DNA of 64,000 nucleotides from Lithobates sylvaticus (taxonomy: Eukaryota > Chordata > Amphibia > Anura > Ranidae), in the NCBI GenBank assembly GCA_028564925.1, contig CM053026.1, forward strand, positions 643,353,844 to 643,417,843, written 5' to 3'. The translations under genes and the position numbers were made by a program. Positions 21,998-33,807 of this stretch are shown here, in pieces. Numbering within the stretch: the stretch's first letter is position 1; each line of letters begins with the position of its first letter. The notes below the pieces were generated by a model. That model was not told where the DNA came from. It did no database searches and worked only from the letters and a program-made list of their open reading frames with translations.

Positions 21998-23203
21998 TCG
22001 TGGACCAAAATATGCCCACTGATGACTTCTTATGTTACATGAATAAAGAATGGGTAAGCAATTAATTTCCCTCACACACCAATGGGAGCGTGACAGTTAT
22101 GAGAAATAGTTTAAGCCCATAGCAACAGGTAGTCTTAAAATGTTTTAATGTAATTGGTACAGGAGGTCACATGGTGACAACTGCCATGGCACGAGCTAAT
22201 AGAATTTATTTAAATTTAAAAAATCTGTGCAACACTTTTCAGTCAGCGTTCAGCAGGAGAAGAAGAAGCTTCCCAGCCACTTACTATGAAAACTTTACTG
22301 TGTCAGCTGCTTGAAAGGGCTGGATCGGCCAATGGTAATGAATGGATGCGTCGCTGCCTGGCTATGGATCCTCCACATACTGACATCCCATAGGCTTTGT
22401 TATCGCTGTCTTCCTCTGCACTTTAAGTGCCTTCACAATCAGCTACACATCTTCTCTGTACCCCGAGGAAGTTCTCCAGCCCTGCTGTGTTATCTTCCTG
22501 TTTTACGAGATTCCTCCTGTGACCCTGCCTGCTACCTTCTCTATTATTCTATATGCAACAGGGATGTAGGCTTTTTTGATCATTGGATTGGCAGTGTTCC
22601 CCTGCTGTCCATGTGCGGGGTCATCTATGTCCTGGGTGTCAATGTACCAAAATACGGGGTCCATACTCCCAGGCCATGATGGCACCATTCACATGAATTC
22701 CTATGGCACACTTTGCATTGTACTAATTGTGTGGGTCTGGTTTATTGCAGGACCGGGATTGATGTGCTGTTCCTGTTTTTGTCGTTTGGGGTGCTGGCGC
22801 CTTCCCCCTCCCCCTTTTGTGCATCGGGTAATGTGGGGGATCGGGTGGGACTGCCTCTACCGCAAATCAGCATCACACTTCCACGCCATGCGCGTGATGT
22901 CCCCATAGGGCTTCCTGGGGCTGGTGTGTCTGAATTTTTCCATCTGGTGTCACCATATGGGGGAGGGCGTCTCCAGCCTCCATGGGATGCTCAAGCGTAG
23001 ACACCTCTCTTCCTCTCTTGATGTACCTCTGTGATGTTGGGAGGAGCGCGTGGGTGTGTGCTGAGTGTATTTAACATCCTCACTCTGTGCTAGCCAGTCC
23101 TCATGGCAGCACCTCTCTGTACACACTACATGGCACTTACTTTTTTATATCCTTAACAGGTAATTACATGTTTATTTATTTTCCTGTTTATGCTCACTTT
23201 TGT
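21998..23203. other. No recognised feature
   Basis: Non-repetitive to the eye apart from short GC-rich pieces. A few open frames of 60-120 codons exist but match no family I know. It could include old retroelement sequence; I cannot support a call. Confidence 0.4.
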
Positions 23204-23480
23204 TTTTGTCATCTATACCTGTCTCATGGTCTTCTTTACTTTTCCTTTTTTTCTTTTCTTTTCTATTTCCATTTTTCTTTTTCTTTTTCTCTTTTCTTTT
23301 TCTTCCCCTTTTTCCTTTTCCTTTAACTTTTTTTCTTTTTTTCTCTTTCTTCTTTGTCTTTTTTTCTCTCTTCTCTTTGTTTTTCTTTCTCTTCCTTTTC
23401 TTTTTTCTTTTTCCTTCTTTCTTTCTTTCCCCCCCCCTTTTTTTTTCCTTCTCTTTTCTTTTTCCACCTATGATCTTTTT
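23204..23480. repeat. Polypyrimidine tract
   Basis: About 270 bases almost wholly C and T on the plus strand, in irregular TTTTC and TTTCC runs. The Phe/Ser-rich and Lys/Glu-rich open frames through it are compositional. Confidence 0.95.
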
Positions 23481-23703
23481 TTCTCTCTTCACACACATCT
23501 TCTTTTCAGATTTACTTGTCCACCTGCACTTTGGGATTGGGCTCTAGCTACTTCCCACAATATAGAGTATTTATAGTACACCCAATATATATATTTTTAG
23601 ACATGAAGCCCACTCATACCACTACCTGGATTTCTGCCTTTCGTTTTTCCTGGGGATGATGTTTTGTGCACACGGTGCCCCTCCTGCGGGCTCCATCCAC
23701 AGC

Positions 23704-24197
23704 NNNNNNNNNNNNNNNNNNNNNNNNNNNNNNNNNNNNNNNNNNNNNNNNNNNNNNNNNNNNNNNNNNNNNNNNNNNNNNNNNNNNNNNNNNNNNNNNN
23801 NNNNNNNNNNNNNNNNNNNNNNNNNNNNNNNNNNNNNNNNNNNNNNNNNNNNNNNNNNNNNNNNNNNNNNNNNNNNNNNNNNNNNNNNNNNNNNNNNNNN
23901 NNNNNNNNNNNNNNNNNNNNNNNNNNNNNNNNNNNNNNNNNNNNNNNNNNNNNNNNNNNNNNNNNNNNNNNNNNNNNNNNNNNNNNNNNNNNNNNNNNNN
24001 NNNNNNNNNNNNNNNNNNNNNNNNNNNNNNNNNNNNNNNNNNNNNNNNNNNNNNNNNNNNNNNNNNNNNNNNNNNNNNNNNNNNNNNNNNNNNNNNNNNN
24101 NNNNNNNNNNNNNNNNNNNNNNNNNNNNNNNNNNNNNNNNNNNNNNNNNNNNNNNNNNNNNNNNNNNNNNNNNNNNNNNNNNNNNNNNNNNNNNNNN
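23704..24197. other. Assembly gap
   Basis: A run of N. It hides the left end of the palindromic hAT-type element that continues at 24198. Confidence 1.
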
Positions 24198-26281
24198 AAA
24201 ATCCATACCAGACCCTTATCCGAGCACGCAACCTGGCAGGCCGCAGGAAAAGAGGGGGGACGAGAGCGGCCCCCCCTTCCGCCTGAACCGTACCAGGCCA
24301 CATGCCCTCAACATTGGGAGGATGCTTTGGGGTCCCCCCCAAAGCACCTTGTCCCCATGTTGATGAGGACAAGGGCCTCTTCCCCACAACCCTGGCCATT
24401 GGTTGTGGGGGTCTGCGGGTGGGGGGCTTATCGGAATCTGGAAGCCCCCTTTAACAAGATCCCGCCCCCCCCTGTGTGAAATGGTAAGGGGGTACAAAAG
24501 TACCCCTACCATTTCACCAAAAAAGTGTCAAAAATGGTAAAAATGACAGAAGACGGTCTTTGACAATTCCTTTATTAAAATCTTCTTTCTTCTTTCTTCA
24601 TCCTTCGGTTTCTTCATCATCTCCTTCCGTCATCTTCTTCCATCTTCTTCTTCCATTTTCTTCTTCCTCCGATCCGCTTCTTCTTGCGCTGGTCTTCTCG
24701 TCCTTCTCGTCCGGCATCTTCTTCCATGGCGTCGGTGTCGGTGTCTCTTCTTGGGCCGCTCCTCGCAATGGGAGGCTCCCGCTGTGTGAGGCTTCTCTGC
24801 GTCTGACAGGTCTTTTATAATGGAGGGCCCCTGGTGACCCCGCCCCTCTGATGCACGGGGACGTCATGGGGAATTCCCTATGGCTTTCCCCATGATGTCA
24901 GAGGGGGGCGGGGTCACCAGGTGCCCTCCATTATAAAAGACCTGTCAGACGGAGCGAAGCCTCACACAGCGGGAGCCTCCCATTGCGAGGAGCGGCCCGA
25001 CAGAAGAACAGATGCCGACGCCATGGAAGAAGATGCCGGACGAGAAGGACGAGAAGACCAGCGCAAGAAGAAGCGGATCAAAGGAAGAAGAAAATGGAAG
25101 AAGAAGATGGAAGAAGATGACGGAAGGAGAAGATGAAGAAAGGAAGACCAGAAGAAAGAAGAAAGAAGATTTTAATAAAGGAATTGTCAAAGACCGTCTC
25201 CTGTCATTTTTACAATTTTTGACACTTTTTTGGTGAAATGGTAGGGGTACTTTTGTACCCCCTTACCATTTCACACAGGGGGGGGCGGGATCTGGGGGTC
25301 CCCTTGTTAAAGGGGGCTTCCAGATTCCGATAAGCCCCCCGCCCGCAGACCCCCACAACCAATGGCCAGGGTTGTGGGGAAGAGGCCCTTGTCCTCATCA
25401 ACATGGGGACAAGGTGCTTTGGGGGGGACCCCAAAGCATCCTCCCAATGTTGAGGGCATGTGGCCAGGTACGGTTCAGGCGGGAGGGGGGGCCGCTCTCG
25501 TCCTCCCCTCTTTTCCTGCGGCCTGCCAGGTTGCGTGCTCGGATAAGGGTCTGGTATGGATTTTGAGGGGGACCCTACGCCATTTTTTTTGGCTAGGGTT
25601 CCCCTTAAAATCCATCCCAGACCTCAAGGGTCTGGTATGGATTTTGAGGGGGACCCTACGCCATTTTTTTTTTTTTTTTTGGCTGGGGTTCCCCTTAATA
25701 TCCATCCTAGACCTGAAGGGCCTGGTTATTGAATTTGGGGGGACCCCCATGCTTTTTTTTTTTTCATTTTTTTTATTTTTTATCAATGACTTTTTTTTTA
25801 TGAATGACTTTCAATGAATGACTGTTCTCTGTATTACGGGAACCGTCAATTTAAATTAGCCGCGAGTGATTTTAAATAGCTTTTTTACTTGCAAAAATGA
25901 CACTTTTTGCAGAGACAGTTCTAAACACGGGAAACATGCGCCCCTTTACATGCATACTATAGACACCCCCCGGGTACGAAATGTAAAGGAATATTACACT
26001 TTTATTGTTTCAATTTAAGCATTATTAAAATCACTGCTCCTGAAAAAACAGATGTTTTAAAAAAAAAAAAATTTGCATTGATATATGTCCCCTGGGGCAG
26101 GACCCAGGTCCCCAAACACTTTTTATGACATTAACATGCATATTAGCCTTTAAAATTAGCACTTTTAATTTCGAACGTTCGCATCCATTAAAACGAATAG
26201 GGTTCTAAAGCTCGCACGGACTTTAGGTCCGTTCGCGGGTTCTGGTGCGAGCCGAACGTGGGGGTGTTCGGCTCATCCCTA
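24198..26281. mobile_element. Palindromic hAT-type element, copy 2 (left end in gap)
   Basis: Same family as 12196-15062. The palindrome centre is near 24878. The left arm is visible from 24198, and the right arm runs out through the GGACCCTACGCCATTTTTT and GCAAAAATGACACTTTTTGC blocks to the terminus GTTCGGCTCATCCCTA at 26281. TATAAAA occurs in both arms at about 60 bp from the centre, followed by the ATG and purine-rich stretch and by AATAAA. The right terminus matches the left terminus of copy 1. The target duplication cannot be checked because the left end is missing. Confidence 0.8.
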
Positions 26282-26604
26282 GCTTTGATCAATAAAATCA
26301 CTATGATATTTAACACTAGGATTTGACTAGGAGCATCACCTGGATTGCATCACGATCAGCATGTCAGAAAATGCTGCACTACTGCTAAGCAACCTGCAGG
26401 GAGGTCAACTGTCTACTCTACAACCATTAGAGATGGGCTCGGGTGTGTTTGAAATCCCACATGCCCGATCCCACCAGCAAGCCGACACGGCTAATCACAG
26501 GCAGTGAGACATTCCTGATCTGTGCAGCTGTGGACTGGGAAATGTCTCACTGCCTGTGATTAGCGCTGTGCAGTGTGGGACCTACTAATTGAATGAAAAA
26601 AGTG

Positions 26605-26761
26605 ATCAATGTATGGGCTGCCTAAGTGCTAAGACCAGCCATAGGCAGTTTAAATCTCAGCTGGTTCAGCAGGAACTGACTGAGATTTGAACCATTAATG
26701 AGCAGGCTGAATGTACCAATTTGATCGATCAAATTGGGAACAACCAGCCTGCCAGATACTC
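26605..26761 (-). repeat. PalR repeat, copy 2, left half
   Basis: Reverse-oriented PalR sequence: CTCAGCTGGTTCAGCAGG, GCAGGCTGAATGTACC, TTGATCGATCAA, CAACCAGCCTGCC. It stops at GATACTC and resumes at 38126 on the far side of the Harbinger element. Confidence 0.8.
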
Positions 26762-26804
26762 TTATGCCTCGTACACACGTACGGACTTTTCCCGGCGGAC
26801 CTAA

Positions 26805-26827
26805 GTCCAGCGGACAATCCGCTGGAC
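26805..26827. promoter_or_regulatory. Left subterminal palindrome of the Harbinger
   Basis: GTCCAGCGGA, a CAA spacer, then TCCGCTGGAC, 40 bases inside the left end. The same core occurs in two palindromes inside the right end. I infer a binding site for the transposase or one of its partner proteins. Confidence 0.5.
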
Positions 26828-27252
26828 TTTCCCGCTAGGTACGCTGGACTAAAAAGCGAACGGACTTGACCACACACGATCACGCAAAAAGTCCGGCGGT
26901 TCACGCGATGACGTACGCACGTACGACGGGACTAGAAAAAGGAAGCTCGAGATCCCAAACGACACCCTTTGGGCCCCGTCAGCTAATCTCGTGTGTATCG
27001 CGTGTTAGTTGACGTTTGGTTAGAGACGATTCGCGCTTCTCAGACTTCTGCTTAATTCGTTCGCTTCTGCCGTTCAGTTTGTGCTTGTGAGGTTTGTATC
27101 TGGCTTTCAGTGCGTGTGGATCAGTTCCTACCTGTTCTCAGGCCGTTCTGGTCCGCTCGTTCCTGTTTTTTCAGGTCGTTCTTCATAGGCCTTGCTGTTC
27201 TTCAGTGCGTTCTGTTAAGTTGTTTGTTTGATCAGCCGACCGTTTTGAAGCC

Positions 27253-30066
27253 ATGGAGTGTGGACGTACTCGGGAACGAGTTCGTGCTGTGCAGGGGCTC
27301 GGTGTTGCGGTTAACACCTTGGCACGAGCCCGGTCCATGAACAGGGTGAGGAGGAGTTCATGGACCAAGAATTGGTTGCGCCAGCGTGACCAATTCTCGC
27401 ATATGCCTTTGCTCCGTGAGATCCGTGAGAATAATCCTGATGATTTCAGGAATTATCTCCGGATGACGGACCCCATTTTTCACCGTCTGTTGGCTTCGCT
27501 GTCCCCTTATATTAGCAGGCAGAATACCTGCATGCGGCAAGCCATCAGTGCGGAGCAGAGGCTAGTCGCCACGTTGCGTTACTTGGCGACGGGGAGAAGC
27601 TTGCAGGACCTCAAGTTCACGACAGGCATCTCCCCCCAGGCTCTGGGGCTCATTATTCCAGAGACCTGTTCTGCCATTATCCACGTCCTGCAGGAGGAAT
27701 ACATTAAGGTAAGTCTTCTCTTTTAAAATTACCTATGTCTTGTATGTTTGTTAATGTAGTGCATCAATGTCATCATTAGCTAATTACCATGATAGGACTA
27801 TTCTATGAATGTCCCCTATTCCTTTTATTTTTGGATTTTGTTTTTTTGTCTAGTATTTTATGGTTGACTTATCGAAATAGTTTTAAGAATGTATTATTTA
27901 GTGGGTCACATGCATATTTGCTTGCACCAACCTCCCCAGCATGGAAGCTTGGCCCCCTAAACACCCCTAGCCTAGTCACTTTCTTTGTTTAAAAATGTAT
28001 ATTACCAGCTCCATTGTACAGCTTTACTCACCCCCCCTTTCACCCCCCTTGACCCTCAATTTTAAATTGATTGCATGTGGTTTTGGTCAGCTTGTAATTA
28101 TCCCCACCCCCCCACCCCCCCTGATAATTAATATCATGTGGTTTTGGTCAGCTTGTAATTATCCCCACCCCCCCAGATAATTAATATCATGTGGTTTTGG
28201 TCAGCTTGTAATTATCCCCACCCCCCCAGATAATTAATCTCATGTGGTTTTGGTCAGCTTGTAATTATCCCCACCCCCCCACCCCCCCTGATAATTAATA
28301 TCATGTGGTTTTGGTCAGCTTGTAATTATCCCCACCCCCCCAGATAATTAATATCATGTGGTTTTGGTCAGCTTGTAATTATCCCCACCCCCCCAGATAA
28401 TTAATATCATGTGGTTTTGGTCAGCTTGTAATTATCCCCCACCCCCCCACACCCCCTAATAATTAATCTCATGTGGTTTTGGTCAGCTTGTAATTATCCC
28501 CACCCCCCACCCCCCCTGATAATTAATATCATGTGGTTTTGGTCAGCTTGTAATTATCCCCCCCCCACACACCCCCTGATAATTAATATCATGTGGTTTT
28601 GGTCAGCTTGTAATTATCCCCACCCCCCCACACCCCCTGATAATTAATATCATGTGGTTTTGGTCAGCTTGTAATTATCCCCACCCCCCCCCACACCCCC
28701 TGATAATTAATATCATGTGGTTTTGGTCAGCTTGTAATTATCCCCACCCCCCCACACCCCCTGATAATTAATCTCATGTGGTTTTGGTCAGCTTGTAATT
28801 ATCCCCACCCCCCCACACCCCCTGATAATTAATATCATGTGGTTTTGGTCAGCTTGTAATTATCCCCCCCCCCCCCACACCCCCTGATAATTAATATCAT
28901 GTGGTTTTGGTCAGCTTGTAATTATCCCCCCCCCCCCCCACACCCCCTGATAATTAATATCATGTGGTTTTGGTCAGCTTGTAATTATCCCCACCCCCCC
29001 ACACCCCCTAATAATTAATCTCATGTGGTTTTGGTCAGCTTGTAATTATCCCCCCCCCCCCCCACACACACCTTTAATTAATTGCATGTGTATTGTGTGA
29101 CCTTACAATTATTTACTCCCCACCCACATCCCCATTATTATCTTCTCTGGTCCATCAGAGGGGTCATCAATCAGAGATTTGTCCCTTTTATCCTTAATCT
29201 TTTGGCTTTATTTCAAGGATTTACAAAATAAATACATATGTTCTTCCAAATTGTTTGTTAATTTGTAGCATTTAGTTTGGTGTTTTGCCTGGTTTATAAT
29301 TTAAATTGTATCTTTCTGTTTGACTTCACAGTGTCCCTCCACGCCACAGGAATGGCAGACTGTGGCTTCCCAGTTTGCTGCCCGTTGGGACTTTCCCAAC
29401 TGCGGAGGGGCGATTGACGGCAAACACGTGCGAATTGTGCCCCCACCCCATTCGGGGTCATACTATTGGAATTATAAGGGGTTCCATAGTATCGTGTTGA
29501 TGGCGGTGGTGTCGGCACAATATGACTTTCTGTATGTGGATGTGGGGAAAAACGGCCGGATGTCGGACGGAGGAGTCTTCAACCACACGGAGTTCGGTCA
29601 TCGTCTCCAAACTGGTGGGCTGGAGCTGCCACCAGATGAAGATAATGTGGAGGGACTCCCCTTCGTCTTCATTGCCGACGAGGCGTTCGGTCTGGGTGAC
29701 CATCTGATGAGGCCATTTCCCCAACGATCCCTCACCCCTGAGAGGAGGATTTTTAATTATCGGTTGGCCAGAGCAAGAAGGGTGGTGGAAAATGCCTTTG
29801 GTATTATGGCCAACCGTTTCAGATTGCTCCTTACATCCCTACATCTGGCAGAGTACAAACTCAATACTATTATTCTTGCATGCTGTGTCATGCACAATTA
29901 TTTACGGAAACATTCAGGAACATACTCCTTACCAATTGGCCCTGAGGCCGGAGTGGAAGGCAACATGACAGGGCTGGATAATCGCCCTCTTGGTTCCGCA
30001 CCACAATCAGCCCAGCAAGTGCGGGACCTTTATTTACAGTATTTTAATGGTAGGGGGGGCCATTGA
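27253..30066 (+). CDS. Harbinger transposase (HARBI1-like), 2 exons, 396 aa
   Basis: DDE nuclease that would excise and insert the element. Exon 1 is 27253-27708, ending ACATTAAG before GTAAGT; exon 2 is 29332-30066, after TTTGACTTCACAG. Both boundaries are phase 0 and the join reads EEYIK-CPSTPQEW, the usual family sequence. The N-terminal part (about residues 35-150) is the HARBI1-type helical region. The nuclease core carries D181 (GAIDGKH), D268 (IADEAFGL) and E305 (VVENAFGIMANRF), followed by CCVMHNYLR. Length fits the family (HARBI1 is about 350 aa). AATAAA is at 30108-30113. The intron is largely a 61-bp minisatellite. The start is the first ATG before the conserved region. No damage is seen; codons and splice sites look functional. 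Confidence 0.93.
28070..29060. repeat. 61-bp minisatellite in the transposase intron
   Basis: About 17 units of ATGTGGTTTTGGTCAGCTTG, then TAATTATCCCC, a C-rich run (CACCCCCCCACACCCCCTG), and ATAATTAATATC. Some units lack a ten-base part of the C-rich run. TAATTAT and ATAATTA flank the C-run, so each unit can form a small hairpin. It fills most of the intron between 27709 and 29331. Confidence 0.95.
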
Positions 30067-30226
30067 AATGGCAGCAGACCCTTAAACCACCTTTTTCATT
30101 TACAAAGAATAAATACAGTTATTTATGTTTGAAATATTGGTAGTTTCGTATTGTTTTGCTTTTAATTTGGCCTGTTTTATATGTTGTCCTAGTGCACATC
30201 TTAATAGTGGCAAACTTGTTTAGCGT

Positions 30227-30432
30227 TTAGTAAATAAGCCCCTTTGTCAATGAACCACAACATGTTTTTGTCAAACTGGTAGTATTTAAAAAGAAGAAGC
30301 CACACATTTTTGAATTTGTGCAAACATTATTTTTTTTATTATAGTGCACATCCAAAACTTTATTTTTTTTTTTTTTTTTTTTTTTTGTTTTTTTGGTATT
30401 TTTGGTTTTTTTTTTTTTTTTTTTTTTTTGAA

Positions 30433-30479
<47 letters not shown>

Positions 30480-30530
30480 GGTGTTTTTATCACAAAATAT
30501 TTTTTTTTTTTTTTTTTTTTGATTGATTTT
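30227..30530. repeat. Poly-T tracts
   Basis: Several runs of 17 to 30 T with short interruptions, downstream of the transposase polyadenylation signal. On the minus strand AATAAA near 30358-30363 could serve the Myb-like gene. The Lys-rich and Phe-rich frames are compositional. Confidence 0.9.
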
Positions 30531-30654
30531 TTAAAACAAACATAAAAACATGTTTAAAATTGTTTAAAAATTTTGGCTTAGCATTTGAAATTATTTACAC
30601 AATGTAAAAGTCCAGAACTTACAAAGTTCAACAGGTAACCCATGAACAGAAGAA

Positions 30655-30872
30655 GCCAAATTTTTAATATGCACACTAATTTAACTGGAAAATGGGTAAT
30701 GTCAACATGTGCTATGTTCCATCATGGGGAATCAATGGACGTGTTTTGTGTGTGAAACCCCTTCCCTCTCACCTACTAGCATTAGGGGTTGCAAACACCA
30801 AATGCGTCCATTGAGATCCCCTGATGGCACATAGCACATGTTGACATACCGTGTGCATATTAAAAATTTGGC
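30655..30872. repeat. Inverted repeat between convergent Harbinger genes
   Basis: Outer arms GCCAAATTTTTAATATGCACAC (30655-30676) and its complement (30851-30872) are exact. Inner arms around GTCAACATGTGCTATGTNCCATCA and AATGGACG are nearly exact, with an extra 20-odd bases between inner and outer parts on the left. It lies between the transposase stop (30066) and the Myb-like stop (30949), in the likely 3' UTR of the Myb-like gene, and could be a small MITE remnant or an RNA hairpin. Confidence 0.85.
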
Positions 30873-30948
30873 CTCTAAAATTAGTTAAACAGCGCATCAA
30901 AAGGGGAATGAAGGACATGATTGATGTTAAGAAATGTAAAAGGGGTCT

Positions 30949-33273
30949 TTAGATTCTCCCCAAAACATCAATCATGTCCTTCATTCCCTGCTGCATGGTG
31001 GCCATCTCCTTCTGCATATTTTCCAGCTGCAGATTCCAGGCCATGATCTGGCCAATAAGCCTGTGGGCACTGTCAGTGGAAAATGGCTCCGCAGCTTGTC
31101 GTTCCACAAACAGATCAGCATCACCTAAAAGTTGGGTAGATAAAACACAAGAAAAAAAGTGTCAAAAACATGCAGACCTTAATTTATTAGCTCAATCTGT
31201 GTTCTGAGACACTCACTTGGTGGGGTGCAGATTTGATCGACTTCAACGACCTGTTCCGCCACATCCACGCGCGGGCTTGGGCTAACTGCCCAATTAGTCT
31301 GGTGATGCCGGGAGGTCCTCGTAGGTTCGGACTGACGTCTGAGTCTTTTGCCCCCTATGGTAATGGAACACAAAAAGGTACACTTTTGAATCACACTGAT
31401 ATTTGAGTGCCAAAATAGGATTAGTAAACATTGTTTAAAAGTCTTGCCAATTATTAGCAGTTTGTTAGAAGATCCTACTTGAAGACAGAATTGAAATGTC
31501 TATCTAATGAAACTCCAATACTTAAACCGGCCTTCAACCCTAAATTTGAACTTCCGCTCATTGGATCCCTGCACCCCTGTGGTGTCTTATTTTGAACCTT
31601 TTAGGGGGGATGGGTTGCAGATACCTGTGTAAGGCAGGTATTTGCACACACATCCGGCCCTAGACTCCCACAGAAGTATACGCCACATCCCGTCCCACCG
31701 TGCTGTCTGCTGGGACACACAGGGGTCCCCGAGCTCGCGCGGACCAGTCCTATTGCATTGCGCAACTGGCGCATGCCCAATAGTGACCCGGGAAGTGAAG
31801 CCGCAAACATTAATTTCATGATTGCAAGATCAGAGATTGTAGCTGCACCATCCAAGGGACAGGTGAGTGTACTTCTTTGAAAAGTCACCACCTACAGTAT
31901 TTAGAGATGATGAGCATTTTTTGGGAATTGTGAGCATGAGACCCTGCTTAACATATTTATGCCGCCCCCCCCCCCAAAACAGCCTCTGGAGTCCCTGTGT
32001 AAGTTACCCCTAAAACCCTTACTACAGCAGTAATTGTATAGATAGTGACAATAATAAACAACCTTACAACTCCAACAACCCAAAGCAAGGTAAACTCAAT
32101 AAACGTTATGAAGACAAACGGAACTTTCATCAAATATGCGCAAGTTTCAGGTACGAATGGTAATAACATCTGCGCAAGTTTCACGGACGAATGGTAATTA
32201 AATCTGCGCAAGTTTCAGGTACGAATGGTAATAACATCTGCGCAAGTTTCACGGACGAATGGTAATTAAATCTGCGCAAGTTTCAGGTACGAATGGTAAT
32301 AACATCTGCGCAAGTTTCACGGACGAATGGTAATTACATCTGCGCAAGTTTCAGGTACGAATGGTAATAACATCTGCGCAAGTTTCACGGACGAATGGTA
32401 ATTAAATCTGCGCAAGTTTCAGGTACGAATGGTAATAACATCTGCGCAAGTTTCACGGACGAATGGTAATTACATCTGCGCAAGTTGTACGGACGAATGG
32501 TAATAACATCTGCGCAAGTTTCACGGACGAATGGTAATTAAATCTGCGCAAGTTTCAGGTACGAATGGTAATAACATCTGCGCAAGTTTCACGGACGAAT
32601 GGTAATTACATCTGCGCAAGTTGTACGGACGAATGGTAATAACATCTGCGCAAGTTTCACGGACGAATGGTAATTAAATCTGCGCAAGTTTCAGGTACGA
32701 ATGGTAATAACATCTGCGCAAGTTTCACGGACGAATGGTAATTAAATCTGCGCAAGTTTCAGGTACGAATGGTAATAACATCTGCGCAAGTTTCACGGAC
32801 GAATGGTAATTAAATCTGCGCAAGTTTCAGGTACGAATGGTAATAACATCTGCGCAAGTTTCACGGACGAATGGTAATTACATCTGCGCAAGATTAGACA
32901 TATCAAGTATAACCATAGTAGCGCACGTGCTTGACTTACTTTTTTTGATGGCTTTTCGAATTCTCCTGTACTGATCGTGCTCCCTCGATTTGATGTCGGA
33001 CCATCGTTTGCGCAGTTGATCCTTGCCCCTTCGTACGCCGAATTTCTGCTCCAGGGTGCTGACGATTGTAGTGAGAATCTTGTCCTTGCGCAAGTTGGGA
33101 CGAGGGTACGGGCCATTTTCCCCGTCGTAATCTTCCCTTTGGAGGATGTCCACCATCTCCACCATCTCTTCAAAGGCCATATTGGTGGCCTTATATCTGC
33201 TGCTGGATGCAGATGTGTTGGCTTCTTGGCTTTCCTCCGCGCTACTGGCTGAGAATGTGTCCGCCATATTCAT
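30949..33273 (-). CDS. Harbinger Myb/SANT-like protein, 3 exons, 215 aa
   Basis: Predicted DNA-binding partner of the transposase. On the minus strand: exon 1 33273-32940 (donor GTAAGT), exon 2 31354-31217 (acceptor ACCATAG, donor GTGAGT), exon 3 31124-30949 (acceptor AACTTTTAG). All junctions are phase 1 and the frame runs through to TAA. Residues about 30-111 form a Myb/SANT-like trihelical domain (PYPRPNLRKDKI, FGVRRGKDQLRKRWSDIK with W91). The middle is Arg-rich (GKRLRRQSEPTRTSRHH, a likely nuclear signal), and the C-terminal 55 residues form a coiled coil (LQLENMQKEMATMQQGMKDM). In known Harbingers such a protein helps import the transposase and bind the ends. It is divergent from the MADF gene, with starts 535 bp apart. 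The first intron holds a 34-bp satellite. Confidence 0.88.
32133..32892. repeat. 34/68-bp tandem repeat in the Myb-like gene intron
   Basis: About 22 copies of a 34-bp unit, TCTGCGCAAGTTTCAGGTAC plus GAATGGTAATAACA, arranged mostly as 68-bp dimers in which TTTCAGGTACG alternates with TTTCACGGACG. Identity is very high, implying recent expansion or homogenisation. It fills the large intron of the Myb-like gene. Confidence 0.95.
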
Positions 33274-33387
33274 GAATTAATTCACCAACAATGCAACGAG
33301 GGGAAGCGGGGCGGGGAATACTCGTCATGAGGAACGTCATGGGCGGGCGACGCGGAGGACGCAGGCGGACTTCGACGCGTGCGCAGT

Positions 33388-33420
33388 GTATATAAGGCTG
33401 TTTGAGGGGCCCACGTGTTC
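33388..33420 (+). promoter_or_regulatory. Promoter of the MADF gene
   Basis: TATATAAGG begins at about 33389, an E-box CACGTG is at 33412-33417, and a splice donor (CGAAG before GTAAGT) follows near 33452, with the matching acceptor ACAAAACAG at 33791-33799. This suggests a short untranslated first exon. The Myb-like gene starts at 33273 in the other direction, so the interval may act as a two-way promoter. Confidence 0.6.
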
Positions 33421-33530
33421 CCGAACGGAAGTAGCGAGCGCTCTGTACGAAGGTAAGTGTTTTCTAGGATGCATTACTGTGTTTTTTTTTGGGTTTTGGG
33501 CCAGCATTTTTTAAGGATATGTGTGTGTTG

Positions 33531-33710
33531 CTGGCTGTGTGTAGGGGTTGCTGGCTGTGTGTAGGGGTTGCTGCCTGTGTGTAGGGGTTGCTGCCTGTGT
33601 GTAGGGGTTGCTGCCTGTGTGTAGGGGTTGCTGCCTGTGTGTAGGGGTTGCTGCCTGTGTGTAGGGGTTGCTGCCTGTGTGTAGGGGTTGCTGCCTGTGT
33701 GTGGGTGTGT
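33531..33710. repeat. 20-bp minisatellite in the MADF gene 5' intron
   Basis: About nine copies of GTGTAGGGGTTGCTGCCTGT, almost identical. It sits between the inferred untranslated exon and the coding exon of the MADF gene. Confidence 0.95.
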
Positions 33711-33807
33711 TGTGTAATGTTTGTTTAGAAAAACTGGTTGTGCGTTTTAAGTAACATTTGTGTTTTTGGTCTTTTGTATTGCCATTACTAACAAAACAGA
33801 AACAAAC

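Noticed and set aside
23172-23576. Lys-rich or Phe-rich protein
   Set aside because: Pure compositional effect of a polypyrimidine tract.
23597-24479. Open frames crossing the N run
   Set aside because: The frames are open only because N is untranslatable. The same applies around 47844-48564.
28070-29060. CRISPR-like array
   Set aside because: Units are contiguous and variable only in C-run length, without unique spacers; it lies in an intron of a eukaryotic transposon. The same reasoning covers 32133-32892.
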